This document shows positions 1-9,233 of a stretch of DNA of 25,256 nt, in pieces. The translations under genes were made by a program, and so were the position numbers. The stretch spans positions 40,642 through 65,897 of the forward strand of contig BMAT01004715.1 of assembly GCA_019649035.1 (NCBI GenBank), given 5' to 3'. The DNA comes from Elysia marginata (Eukaryota; Mollusca; Gastropoda; Plakobranchidae). How positions within the stretch are numbered: position 1 is the first letter of the stretch; each line of letters opens with the position of its first letter. Under the pieces are notes generated by a model, which was not told the origin of the DNA, made no database searches, and was given only the letters and a program-made list of their open reading frames with translations.

Positions 1-39
<39 letters not shown>

Positions 40-46
40 AATGATA
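1..46. repeat. (GAT)n microsatellite at the window edge
   Basis: Thirteen perfect GAT units, then one interrupted unit. The array runs off the left edge of the window, so its true length is unknown. Confidence 0.97.
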
Positions 47-1140
47 TGGCGCGGCATCTTTCTGGCAATACCTGGTACCATTGATTTTTGTATCGTCTCG
101 CAGAGATGAAAATGGACTACATCATTTAGCATGGATTTAACTGGAAAGACCCATTCAAATTGTAATTCTAGTCTATAAACACGGGGGCGTTAGTGAGGAA
201 GGAGAAAAAGATAGATAAAGCATGTGAAAAATAAGCTCTCATCACTCTCAATCTACAGCACAGACTCTTGTTTAAATTAAAAGTACAATCTAGATAATAA
301 GTCTATCGATATAGATGAAACCGCTAGCACCTTTACGCTCGACATTTTAAGCCAGATAACAACCCTTTGTAAAGAAAAATGAATGAATGTAAAGGGAAGT
401 GCTGTAAAGTGTCGTTATATTGCATCGAAAGGGTACGGAACACAAAATTAAAGAAAGCAAATTACAGTAGTTAGAAGAGTATGAGACCTGTCTGAGCAGC
501 TGACACACTCCGTCAATGTCTCATACTCTCCCAAGTACAATAACTGTAGCGCACGGTAAGCCTGGTAAAGGCATGCTCTCATCAACGAAACTTGTTGAAA
601 ATACACTCAAAGTCAAACGAGCAAAAGGTCTTCCATCTTACATTTACAAATTACATGCAGTCGAGTCCAAACAATTCGAACGTGGATAACTTGAGTACTT
701 GATTAATTTAAACTCTGTTTAGGTTACCGATTTTAACCCTCAATACTTTGAATTTCGGATATTCCGAATTGAAATTTTGTTCCAGAGCAATTTGCTATGA
801 TACGGATTGGAATAATATGGAATCGTGTAACGTGTCTGATACCAGATAATGTGATTTTAATTGAGTATGGCAGTGTACATGACTGTACGAAAACGAATTA
901 TCTGTACTTGTAATTCTACACGCTGGAAGATAATTGAGTTCAGGATTACCATATCTGTGCACAACATGGTCCTCTTTCGACTAGGCGTTTTCAAGAGTTA
1001 GTAATATTATCCCAGGCGGCAGTAGAAGACCCACCTAAAAAATCGTATACTTGTATCTCGCTCAAGTTTGTTTATTTGACAGCCGACTAGTCTATTTGCT
1101 AATGAGGTCTAGGTTTTTACCAGTTCCTGGATTATTATTT
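47..1140. other. Non-coding stretch, no gene seen
   Basis: AT-rich unique-looking DNA with no long open frame and no recognisable repeat family. The only structure noted is the 12-bp perfect inverted repeat at 476-529. Confidence 0.6.
476..529. repeat. Perfect 12-bp inverted repeat (hairpin)
   Basis: AGAGTATGAGAC at 476-487 is exactly reverse-complemented at 518-529, with a 30-base spacer. It could be a small foldback element or chance. No flanking target duplication was found. Confidence 0.6.
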
Positions 1141-1149
1141 GCCAGTCTG

Positions 1150-1157
1150 TATAAAAA
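1150..1157 (+). promoter_or_regulatory. Candidate TATA box
   Basis: TATAAAAA lies 122 bases before a strong-context ATG at 1272, so a start site near 1180 would leave a short 5' leader of about 90 bases. In AT-rich DNA such a match is common. It is listed only because it fits the candidate first exon downstream. Confidence 0.25.
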
Positions 1158-1271
1158 TATCCATAGTAAAAATTTTGTTTTCTTTTGTCCCTATCATTGG
1201 AAGTTGTTATTTTTACACGGTTTCTTCATTATTATCTGTGTATTTTCTTCCCATCTTTTCACTGGATTAAC

Positions 1272-1366
1272 ATGGCGGTATTCTGTGGTTTGACAAAGAA
1301 CGATTTTGAAAGTCTGGCTGACGGACTTATTTCTCACCAGAGCTCTTCAATGGACAACAGACCTAG
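1272..1366 (+). CDS. Possible first coding exon, perhaps of the TMEM53-like gene
   Basis: The ATG at 1272 has a strong animal initiation context (A at -3, G at +4). It opens 31 codons plus two bases and meets a good donor, CCTAG|GTGAAG, at 1366/1367. Without splicing the frame stops two codons later, at 1368-1370. The peptide starts MAVFCGLTKNDF and matches nothing I recognise. The two leftover bases fit exactly if the exon joins a CAG acceptor ending at 14662: the join codon is AGA, then LEAKCSKP runs into the methionine at 14688 of the hydrolase-like gene. That would give 333 residues and a 13.3-kb intron. Phase agreement has a one-in-three chance of arising by luck. It could instead belong to another gene or be spurious. 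Confidence 0.3.
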
Positions 1367-1370
1367 GTGA

Positions 1371-1829
1371 AGTTTTCCTCCTGCACAAGTTTTTTTTCCA
1401 AATAGTTGCATAATATGTGTAATTGTTCAAGGAAAATCAGGTCAACGTCGCCAGGGATAAAACTTAGATAGTTATAGATCTAGGTATTTGAAGACGGTTT
1501 GGGTGTCCTCTGGCAGTTTTCAAGTTTTAGCCCTGATGAAACTTGAGCCATTTTTCAAAACTATTCAAGTCCATGTTTGATGAACTTTGCAATCGTTAAA
1601 TGATTAAATTTTTTTGTAACACCAATGCACTTTAAATTTATACAGTTGTCCTAAGTTTACAGTACTTTTTCTCCTTTACTTGCTTTTTTAATACTTTACT
1701 ACCTATAAAAAGCAATATTTGAGGTTCTACTTGATATATTTTGATTTAGCAAAGTGTGTTTTGCTCAGAAAGGAATGAGAAATTCAGAAGTATCAATGAC
1801 TGAAAATCTGAAAACAGCATAAAAAGGTG
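1371..1829 (+). other. Non-coding stretch before the LINE remnant
   Basis: AT-rich sequence with no open frame or repeat that I recognise. It would be intronic if the exon at 1272-1366 is real. The eroded upstream part of the LINE may begin here but cannot be traced. Confidence 0.5.
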
Positions 1830-3270
1830 TTAAACCTGTTGTGGCTAATGTTAACATAAAACTTCAGAAATTAGAGGCCACCAAAGGAAGCAGTAGCGTA
1901 TTGATATCAACCAGCTAACGAAGTACTGCTCTAGGTTGACGATAAAATAAACAGTCAAGGTTCAATACAGGTTCGAACTCTCGTAGAGGATCCAGAAGAA
2001 CTGTATGAAAAAGCCTGCTCTAAGGAGAAAGTAAACTTAAAATGGAAATGCATTACAGAGAACATCGAATGTGGTAATCAAGAGGGCCCTAAAGTTGAAG
2101 GAAAATGAAGCATAGATGATTAAAAAAAGTTAGACGAAAGCCAACAAAGATTCAAGCTTATATGATAACGAATTCACAAAAGAGATACAAGCAATATGTA
2201 TAGTGACACACGAAAATTGGCTCAATGATACATGTTCTGAGATTGACAAAATGGGTCCCAAACTCCAAAGACCAAAACAACACAATCGTGAGCAAGTACA
2301 ATTGCGGACATGTAAAGCAAGGAAAGAACTTATGAGTGCACCTATCAACAACAAGGAAAGTAAATTACTGTTTTGAGAAAGATAAAGGACAGGTAGGCAA
2401 ATATAAAGGTCTTTTTGATGATGAACAACCATGTACTCCACACCCTGCCGACAAAAATGCTCTGCATATATTAAAATCTGAAGTGAAGGACACTGCCTAC
2501 AGCATGAAAGGTGGCAAGACTAAGGGTGAGGATGGCATCATTACTGAAATGTTAAAATTATTGGAAGATTTGGGCGTTGAGTCTCTTTGGGAACGACATT
2601 TAAGCAAGAGGACATATATAAAAAAGGAGATGGCTAAATCTGCTTACATCTTTCTCCCCAATTAGAATGCTCAGATAGTGAAGCAATAAGTTTAGTGTCG
2701 CATGTAACAAAAGTCCTCAAAATCATAGTTGCAAGAATAAAGAACAAGACAAACCACGAAATTGGTGACAACATTTTGGTTTCAGAGCCTTCAGCGGTAC
2801 CAGAAAATTCATGTTTTGTCTGAATAACATTACACAGAATTATTTGGAAGTCGATAAAATGTGAATGTCTGCTTCATAGAATATGCTTAGGCTTTTGATA
2901 GAATCCATCATTATTATTAAAAACATAAGCTGCCTGAAAATAATCCGGAATCGATGGAATATGTGCAGTTGATTGCTATTCTTTAATAATGGAATGAAAA
3001 AGCAACGATAAGGGTTCAGGAAGAGCTATCGGAATATATTCCAATAAAAAGAGGTGTTAGACAACGACCTGTAAGCCCCCCCCCCCCAATCTTATATAGG
3101 CCTATCAATATAACTTGAGAAACCAATGACTTCCTCTACATCCGCACAGGCGGCAACAATATCAGCAACCTCTTGATGACACTGTTCTTTTGGCAGAAAA
3201 CAGAGAAAACCTTCGGAAATTTAGAAAAATGTCGTGTTCAAATCAGAAATGACTTTTAAGGTGAAAATTG
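1830..3270 (+). mobile_element. Degenerate LINE (non-LTR) reverse-transcriptase remnant
   Basis: Reading across frameshifts and stops, the plus strand shows the landmarks of a LINE ORF2 in order. NWLNDTC near 2215 is the linker after the endonuclease. ILKSEVKD and KGEDGIITEMLK (2480-2560) are the RT fingers. ISLVSHVTKVLKI and GDNIFGFRAFSGTRK (2685-2815) follow. A broken CFIEYA-AFDRI stands for the first catalytic Asp motif (2865-2905). Then come IRVQEELSEY and IPIKRGVRQ (3010-3065). A DDTVLLAENRENL stretch (3177-3215) holds the second catalytic motif, but the Tyr-Ala before its two aspartates is gone. Several stops and a C12 run make it inactive. The type resembles the GEDGI/FIDY/GVRQGC LINEs common in molluscs. 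The exact clade and both ends are uncertain, and the endonuclease half and 3' end are not recognisable. Confidence 0.88.
3076..3087. repeat. C12 homopolymer
   Basis: Twelve consecutive C bases lie in the LINE remnant directly after the GVRQ motif, where an intact copy would encode GCVLSP. It may be an expanded C run within that codon block or an assembly-sensitive tract. Confidence 0.95.
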
Positions 3271-3935
3271 CGATATACGACTCATTCATCCTGGAGGCGA
3301 GACATGCTTCTACTGTCTTTCATTATAATTAGTGTAGGGAGTACACATGGCGTGAAGCGATGGTTCGAATCAAGATCTAACGGTGGAGTATGGTAACGAA
3401 GCAATTAAACCAATGAAACATCCTCGGATCAACCCGTGTCAATGGTTTCTCTTTTTCTAAAAAGGCAATAAAATTCAAAACGGAATGTGGCTGACATAAA
3501 CCGCATAATGATCACGTGATAATTGGCAAAACACCAATCCCACCTTCCTTCTTCTCTGTAAAAAGTGGCAGGTTACAGACCCCTGGTAAAATAGAAACAT
3601 AAATGAGCGCCCTAAATGCACTTCAAAATCCCAAGACCGCAACAATAGCGAAGATCGAAGATTACGATGTAGATATAGGTCAACCTCATTTATGTTCAAG
3701 GTCTAGACAAAACCCATTGTAGACACTATCGGCGGGAATATGGCGTTGCGCGCGTACGATACTTTATAGATGTCCAATAGCGAGTATCAAGTATTATCAG
3801 TAGTAAGATACTAATGGGGAGATAGATAACAAGATGTCTTCGGAGACCCTTTAACTCCTGACACTCTAGACGGGGCGGGTTACATCTATGTCATGACTTT
3901 TAGGTGCCTCCCTGCTACCTTAACCCCATACTTGT
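3271..3935. other. Non-coding stretch; possible SINE body near its right end
   Basis: No gene is recognised. A perfect Pol III B-box match (GGTTCGAATC) sits near 3352-3361 on the plus strand without a convincing A box, so I do not call a SINE there. The part from about 3815 to 3935 is probably the body of the minus-strand tRNA-like SINE next to it. A small CpG-rich patch lies at 3729-3765. Confidence 0.4.
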
Positions 3936-4012
3936 TTGCTTTAAGATTCGAACACAGATAGTACGGATTAAAAGTTCGGTCTTTAACTACTGTAGCCAAC
4001 TGAACTCCCTAT
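3936..4012 (-). mobile_element. tRNA-Lys-like SINE head
   Basis: On the minus strand the order is an A box (GAGTTCAGTTGG, 3996-4007), an anticodon-loop-like ACTTTTAAT (3967-3975) and a B box (TGTTCGAATC, 3945-3954). This is the layout of a tRNA-Lys(UUU) gene. The anticodon and T stems are badly mismatched, so it is not a working tRNA. It is best read as the promoter head of a tRNA-derived SINE whose body continues leftwards to somewhere near 3815. No tail or target duplication was identified. Confidence 0.65.
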
Positions 4013-4174
4013 GATTAAAGCAAAATTACTCCTTATGAAGTAACTACTCTTTTCTCGTGCTTTAAATACAACGGGAACTGTTTTCTTCTGTTTCAACTAG
4101 TGCTTTCAAGGCTTTGATTTGTTTGTTGCTCCTGATTGCTCAGTTCGCTCAGAAGATTCTAGGCTGATAACGAA

Positions 4175-4186
4175 CCCCCCCCCCCC
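4175..4186. repeat. C12 homopolymer
   Basis: Twelve C bases lie 20 bases left of the first copy of the 43-bp inverted repeat. The second copy also has a C/G run nearby, but on the other side. Confidence 0.95.
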
Positions 4187-4206
4187 TGGTGCAAATCTCT
4201 ATTGCC

Positions 4207-4249
4207 ATAAATCTTCCGTTTTACTGCAGGTGAAGTTCGAGATTCTGTT
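4207..4249 (+). repeat. 43-bp inverted repeat, copy 1
   Basis: By eye this is identical to the reverse complement of 5680-5722. It lies just beyond the C-terminal end of the minus-strand LINE remnant. Read on the plus strand it contains CTGCAG|GTGAAG, which looks like a splice donor. Confidence 0.9.
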
Positions 4250-4259
4250 TGGAACTATC

Positions 4260-5515
4260 AGCCCTGTAGTCAACTTCTTAGCCATGTGGCCAGCTTATCC
4301 TTGCTCTTTTGTCAATTCCATATTTTTTTCCTTTTTGTAGGTATGGGCGTTTTCTGTTCTGCTTGTTAGCTCCACAGTGGTGAATGGAGAATGGATAACG
4401 ATGTTAGGCTTTAATGCGGTTCTCCTGGGGCTATCAGGGTATTTATCCCGTACAGTGAGATCTGCTGAAACGACCCAATCATAACAGCTGTCCAGCAGCC
4501 CTTTTCTTCAAGTTCTTGTCGTGGTCGACCTCCTATGACATTTTTCAGCACCGCCTTGTTGTGAAGCTTGCCGGAGGTGGGTTGATCTGTTCTTTAGCTG
4601 TGCTGATGACTGAGCCAAGCTCTTGAAGTTGTGCCTCCAGGTATATCACCTTTATGAGAGCGCTACTTTGAAATAGCTGAGGACATATTCTTAAGTTTTT
4701 CTAACCTGGCATAGTGGGCATGTAGGGTCGTCCTTCTTTCCTCGGCGTACCAAATATGCATTTGAGGGGAGGAGATCATACGCGAAAATCATGAGGAAGC
4801 TAATTATTGGAGTCGCCATTTGCCAGACATCCTTGCATGTTAATGATCTCTGGTTTTCAGAATCCCACTTCGTCTATTGACCTTGCTGAGGTTGCCGGAC
4901 TGCCTTTTGGACTCTTCTGGCATCTTCCTTTTGTCTTACCTCATCTATGATCATACCTCTTTTCTGTTTGCCCTCCGTCCATGACCACCAATTGGCCAAC
5001 TTCTTCTTTCATCTTCAGACATTCTTTTACAATGGCTTCCGCTGTTTTCCTTTTTCTGCCGGTCTTCAATCGTAGCTAGGCGATTTATACGACTGGGTGA
5101 TCAGAGTTTTCCAGCATGGTGACCAATCTGGCTTTGCCGCACCTATTCTCCTCGAGAATGGAATATCATTGGGAGTTTAGATTTGCCTTGCAACAGTACA
5201 TATGAAAACCTGGTGGAACCCCTAGTCCTAACTTTATTTTTGTTTTTTGTTTTTATTTTAGCTTCAATTTATTCTACTGTAGAGCAGCAGATGTGATAGA
5301 CGAGGAGTAGCCACAGAAGTTTAGGTATTAGCATCGATAGGAGGTGCAACAACTTGAACTTTCCCTGGAGTCCGCACTAAATTGCCTGAACTACCCCCTG
5401 TTGCTTTCAGTATAACTTTAATGACCATTACGCATAGAATAGGGGATAATGTGGACATTGCGCAGTCCATAGCAATGCCCACTTGCACGTTGGTTCAGTT
5501 TGTTGTGAAGTCACT
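4260..5515 (-). mobile_element. Degenerate LINE remnant of a second family, minus strand
   Basis: Read on the minus strand across stops and frameshifts, fragments follow the order of an abundant invertebrate LINE polyprotein. VQVGIAMDC and SPILCVMVIKVILKATGG (about 5480-5385) are RT palm. EAKI and then GKSKLPMIF lead into CGKARLVTMLENSDHPVV (about 5150-5090). TGRKRKTAEAIVKECLKMK follows, then LLPSNAYLVRRGKKDDPTCPLC (about 4780-4705), which is the zinc-knuckle region. YTWRHN comes next, then TALKPNIVIHSPFTTVELT near the C-terminus (about 4405-4350). The segment after APPIDANT (about 5320), where the catalytic Asp-Asp should be, is missing, and roughly a hundred or more residues are deleted before EAKI. 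Multiple stops confirm it is dead. Family assignment rests on recalled motif order, and the outer ends are approximate. Confidence 0.85.
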
Positions 5516-5679
5516 AGTTTAGAATCCCATTGTGGAATCCGCTTACATCATCTCTAAGAACATGAACTCTGGAACATGTTACTCTCTGAGGGTTAACTAT
5601 TTCATTTCGTATGGTACTGATCCATAAGCCATCCCATATCGGGGGGGGGGGGGGGTTGTTACTGCCGTCATGAATCGGC
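5516..5679. other. Flank of the minus-strand LINE, with a G15 run
   Basis: An open minus-strand frame crosses this part, but its only distinctive residues come from the G15 homopolymer (5641-5655) and the 43-bp repeat. I see no gene. Confidence 0.6.
5641..5655. repeat. G15 homopolymer
   Basis: Fifteen consecutive G bases, 24 bases left of the second 43-bp repeat copy. Such runs are error-prone in assembly, so the length should be treated with caution. Confidence 0.97.
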
Positions 5680-5722
5680 AACAGAATCTCGAACTTCACC
5701 TGCAGTAAAACGGAAGATTTAT
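5680..5722 (-). repeat. 43-bp inverted repeat, copy 2
   Basis: Reverse complement of 4207-4249 with no mismatch seen over 43 bases. Sequence outside the 43 bases does not match between copies. The pair brackets the minus-strand LINE remnant. Confidence 0.9.
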
Positions 5723-5815
5723 ATGACACACACAGAGCGTAGGCTTCCATAGTAAAATAAAAAAACGTGACTGGCACAGAGCCTAAAACGGAAGAAAAGA
5801 TGGCACGCACAGCCT

Positions 5816-5960
5816 ACGCTAGATGCAGGCCTAATCTAGACTCTAAATCAAGATATCTTCAAGATCTATGTCTAAATCTCGAAGATCAAAATTAAATGAT
5901 GACAGACATAGTTATTTTAAACCTATAATATAGGTTCTAGATCTAATTTAGATTCTATGA
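5816..5960. repeat. TCTAGA/AGATCT-rich tract
   Basis: A dense run of overlapping CTAGA, AGATCT and TCTAGATC motifs. It is the same degenerate vocabulary as the larger tract at 10310-10990, with AGGCCTAATCTAGA and TTCTAGATCTAA as typical stretches. Confidence 0.6.
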
Positions 5961-6757
5961 CTAAGTTAGGAAGCGGATGAAACTATACCGATACGGTAAT
6001 TTAAATGTGTGTTCTTTAGCCTTTTGATCTTTTTGTGATGTCGAAAACTTGGTCAACATCATTTGGTCAATTAAGATCAGATTTAAAATAGTTTCCTTTC
6101 AATAAATCCGACTGGTCAATTTTATTATATTTTAGTAATTTATTCAAGTCAGACCTTAAATAGAGTTTAGAGTATATAGCCTAGATGCATTATTTAAGCT
6201 TATTTGACTACCGGTAACCTATTCAGTGTGAGCTAAAATACTCGCCTCAATAAAATAGAACTGTACATTAATTACAATAAAATTATCTAGCCCTACTTAA
6301 GCTCGAAATTTGCCACAGAGTTTTTAGAAAGCAAAATAGTTCTAAAAATTTACATTATAAGTAAAGCTGACTAAAGTAACTTTTTTTTACCAATTGACTT
6401 AATGTTATTTCAGTTGCACCTAAAAGTTTTGTTTTATAAATTATGCCGATTTCTCTTGTTCTAATGATGTTTTACTTATTTTTTCAAGATTTCGATACCT
6501 TTTTTCGCTCAGTCTTAAGTGAATTCTATTGGTTTGTTGTTTTCGTCATGTTTGTCTAGTCAACACTCAGTTCTGGGTTTAAAAAAACGACCTAAACTTA
6601 TGAAAAGCCGAACCCACACAAAAAATGGCATTGCTAAGTAGGCATAGTGTACATAAAACCTTTGCTAAAAATCATCATCTTGTGGCTGTTATGAATGTAA
6701 GAGAAAGAGGGAGAGAGAAAAAGAAGATAGATGTAGGGCCTATTGATAGAAAGAGAG

Positions 6758-6761
<4 letters not shown>
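5961..6761. other. Non-coding AT-rich stretch
   Basis: No gene or recognised repeat. The open frame starting at 6625 is kept open only by the GA microsatellite that follows. Confidence 0.6.

Positions 6762-6802
<41 letters not shown>
6762..6802. repeat. (AG)n microsatellite
   Basis: About 20 uninterrupted AG units, preceded by imperfect GAGA and GACA units from about 6700. Confidence 0.97.
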
Positions 6803-6805
<3 letters not shown>

Positions 6806-7316
6806 GGCCTAAAAAGAGGAAGGTGAAAAGACTAAAGCATGAACGGAATTTAGTAGGCTCGGGGTTAAATTGGCAGACATCACAGCTCCTGTTCCACTGC
6901 CACTTCTTGCAAAGGCGACCACATGGAAACAAATTGATAGAATTTTACCAGAAAATTAAGAAAAAAAACTATTAGTTGTTATGCCTCGGTTTCCTCTGCG
7001 TTAGAGCTTATCATTCTTATTAATTGTGAGGACAAACTACTTATGTGCTTGCTTGTTTGCTTAATAAGGTTTTCACATAAAACTATATGTATATAGCTTC
7101 TTCTTGTCTATCGTTTCAATTTTACAAAACCGTTCAATAGAAACTACTTAAGCGCCTTGTCCAAACCCCCAAGGCAATTGCTCAATGCCTTTTCATATAA
7201 TACCCGTGTAGGGTAGGACTCGTTGGTTATTCTCATGACAAAGTCTGCAGCAAAGTAAAATAGGATTTGTGAGAAAAAAATAAATAAATAAAGAGCGTAT
7301 TGGCGATATTGTATAA
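6803..7316. other. Non-coding stretch
   Basis: AT-rich sequence with short (AAAT)n-like patches around 7278. No gene or repeat family was recognised. Confidence 0.6.
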
Positions 7317-7681
7317 CTATGTTTCTCTAAGTGGCAAGGCGGTGGGTGCCGAAGCTACTATAAATCGAAGGTTCGATTCATACTAAAGGCAAACATTTCA
7401 GGCATTTCCACTTAGAGCCCACTTCTCTCCACTGCTAGGGTTCGAGACACAGCCGAGCACAGTCCGGGCCCCTACTGGTTGGGTCGGTGTCAGTATAATG
7501 TGACCGGCTGAGGCTAAGTCATGGTATCCCCGCTAGTCTCTGGGTGGCAGCCCGTAAATTGTCATTGGGACCCAAGCCCTGAGAGCACCTTTGAAGTGGA
7601 ATTGGGCTTGTAAAAATACCCTTCAATCAATCAATCTCCACTGCTAATTTCATACCTTTAAAATCTTTCAATCATTTGTGG
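7317..7681 (+). mobile_element. tRNA-derived SINE (family A), interrupted by a second SINE
   Basis: The head carries a near-consensus A box (TGGCAAGGCGGT, 7332-7343) and a perfect B box (GGTTCGATTC, 7370-7379). The parts on either side of the insertion, 7317-7437 and 7647-7681, line up with a second copy on the minus strand at 12568-12718, which runs through the insertion point without a break. That comparison defines the element. It begins near CTATGTTTCTCTA and ends near CTTTCAATCATTT, so the uninterrupted length is about 150 bp. It resembles other short molluscan tRNA-SINEs, but I cannot name the family. Confidence 0.8.
7438..7634 (+). mobile_element. 5'-truncated SINE (family B) nested in family A, with target duplication
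   Basis: This 197-bp insert is flanked by a perfect 12-bp duplication, TCTCCACTGCTA (7426-7437 and 7635-7646). The minus-strand relative at 12.6 kb has that site only once. The insert starts exactly at a B-box match (GGTTCGAGAC, 7439-7448), so the A-box half of its tRNA head is missing. It ends in the tail CTTCAATCAATCAA, as expected for (CAAT)n-tailed SINEs. Both features point to LINE-driven insertion with 5' truncation. Confidence 0.85.
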
Positions 7682-8247
7682 GAGAAAACAGCTCTTGCGA
7701 ACATCGGCGTTACCTGGAAAGAACAATTCTCATTTACAAAAGCCAAAGGCCTAGGCTTGCAAGTGGAGTCTTCATAATAGTATGTTATCAATGGCGTCAA
7801 CAATCTTGATTGGGATGACATAATACGATCAAACTTTTCTTCTAATGCTTTCACAACTCTTTAAAATGGAGGATCGGGGCGGGGTGTCGCAATCATAAGT
7901 AAGTAGGTGTTGTTTTTTCTAAAAATTTCCTATATCATGTTTTCAGTTTCGGAGTAATTTGGCAAAGCCCTGCGGTGAGCAGCTAACTTCACATTTTTTA
8001 ATTTTTAACGCATAATGTCATATTAGATGGGCTTCCATATCCATGTTCGGGGTTAACAGACTGATGAAGAGTGTATGATGCAGTGTGGTGAGACAGGTTG
8101 CTTCATAGTATCCCACACTCCTCAATCACTTTAAATATTGATGTTATTTCACTGTGATGTCCAGCTAGTTTCACGGCATGCTGATGACAATAATGACATG
8201 TCTCTCTACTCGTAGGAATCGAAGCACACAGCTAAGGTTGAATGGCA
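7682..8247. other. Non-coding stretch with one weak minus-strand open frame
   Basis: A minus-strand frame across 7675-7860 has a coding-like composition (KALEEKFDRIMSSQ) but no recognised homology and no good splice sites beyond a possible donor, CCAG|GTAACG. It is not called as a gene. Confidence 0.4.
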
Positions 8248-8253
8248 TTTATT
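8248..8253 (-). terminator. Candidate polyadenylation signal
   Basis: TTTATT on the plus strand reads AATAAA on the minus strand, about 350 bases past the stop codon of the candidate minus-strand terminal exon. It is a common hexamer in AT-rich DNA, so this is weak support. Confidence 0.25.
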
Positions 8254-8598
8254 GACACTAAGCAGCTCCAAGACTGGCAAACAATCGCCAGAAATAATTA
8301 GGCAACATCTCGTCAATCAAGTAGGCCTAAACTTACACTAAGTGGCCAATGTTCTGCATAAACTCGTAACTCAAATTAGCCGTTATCTAAAAGTGTAAAG
8401 GCCTATTCAAAAGTTCAGCCACAAGGGGAAAAACAGTACTCTGGATAATAAAAACAAACAATGAATATAACATTGTGAGAATTTGTAATAAATGGATTCG
8501 TACTTATAAATCTATTACAAATCATTACTTTTCAAACTTGGTAAGCTTATCATTAATCTCTGTATTCACAATACAATCATGTAGTCTGTGCGATAAAA

Positions 8599-8804
8599 CT
8601 ACATTGTAATTATTAATTTCTTATATCTGCGGTATGTCTCAAGTATAGTTTTCTTATTCTTCTCATGCACCATAAACATTGCACCATCCGGATTCGTCAG
8701 ATGTGCAAAATAAACCCTTGAAGCTATGGATTTACAAGCCTTCCACTCGACCATACCCCAGTAAACTGTGGCAGTTGGGGTATTTAACCAGGGAATTACC
8801 ATAT
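8599..8804 (-). CDS. Possible terminal coding exon of an unidentified minus-strand gene
   Basis: On the minus strand a splice acceptor, TATTTTCTCAG, ends at 8805. An open frame then runs 67 codons (after a split first codon) to a TAG stop at 8599-8601. The peptide has a protein-like composition with several Trp, Tyr and Cys. Segments include PWLNTPTATVYWGMVEWK, ASRVYFAHLTNPDG and HEKNKKTILETYRRYKKL. The acceptor is preceded by a short pyrimidine-rich tract and a branch-like TTGAC. No upstream exon was found within the window to the right on this strand, so the rest of the gene would be distant. I do not recognise the family. It may also be an old pseudogene fragment or a chance frame. Confidence 0.3.
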
Positions 8805-8821
8805 CTGAGAAAATAGTCAAT

Positions 8822-9165
8822 GAGAATTCCGCATGATATTCTTAACTTAATACGTAGGTCATTCCACTCAAAAGCGCAAGACATGCCGCACAAACTAAGG
8901 TAGTGATCAACTCCATAACGTCGAGAGTAGCCTAATTAAACATACTCATTAAAAACAATTTACCAGTAATGTCTCTAATGGTAGCAGTAAAATCAAACAG
9001 TTTGCCAGTTAATACGATATAGTTAAAAGCTCTCAGCCTTTACTCCATTTAATACATACTATTCATAAACTTATACCTTATGTCACTGCTCACAATACTT
9101 AACTTAGCAACAGCTAGTAACAACAGTTGGTGAACTCACCAAAAATTTATCCCGGAAGTCGGTTC
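8822..9165. other. Non-coding stretch
   Basis: No gene or repeat family was recognised. A short local hairpin (TTGGTGAACTCACCAA) lies near 9127-9142. Confidence 0.5.
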
Positions 9166-9233
9166 ATACGTCGTTGGTGAGACGATACAATATATGCCAA
9201 CTTCTGTATCGATTCTCTACCACAACAACGTAT
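9166..9233. repeat. Imperfect inverted repeat
   Basis: The arm from 9166 (ATACGTCGTTGGTGAGACG) is loosely reverse-complemented by 9205-9233, with small gaps. It can fold into one hairpin of about 68 bases and may be a decayed foldback element. Confidence 0.4.

Noticed and set aside
3352-3361. Perfect Pol III B box GGTTCGAATC
   Set aside because: No A box at proper spacing and no SINE body recognised, so one ten-base match is not enough.
3936-4012. Functional tRNA-Lys gene
   Set aside because: A and B boxes are present, but the anticodon and T stems do not pair and no acceptor stem is evident. It is better explained as a SINE head.
6625-6975. Plus-strand frame with an Arg-Glu repeat, and its Leu-Ser minus-strand counterpart
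   Set aside because: Both stay open only because of the (AG)n microsatellite.
7675-7860. Minus-strand frame with a coding-like peptide (KALEEKFDRIMSSQ)
   Set aside because: No family recognised and only a marginal donor. It lies downstream of the other minus-strand exon candidate, so it does not fit one gene model.
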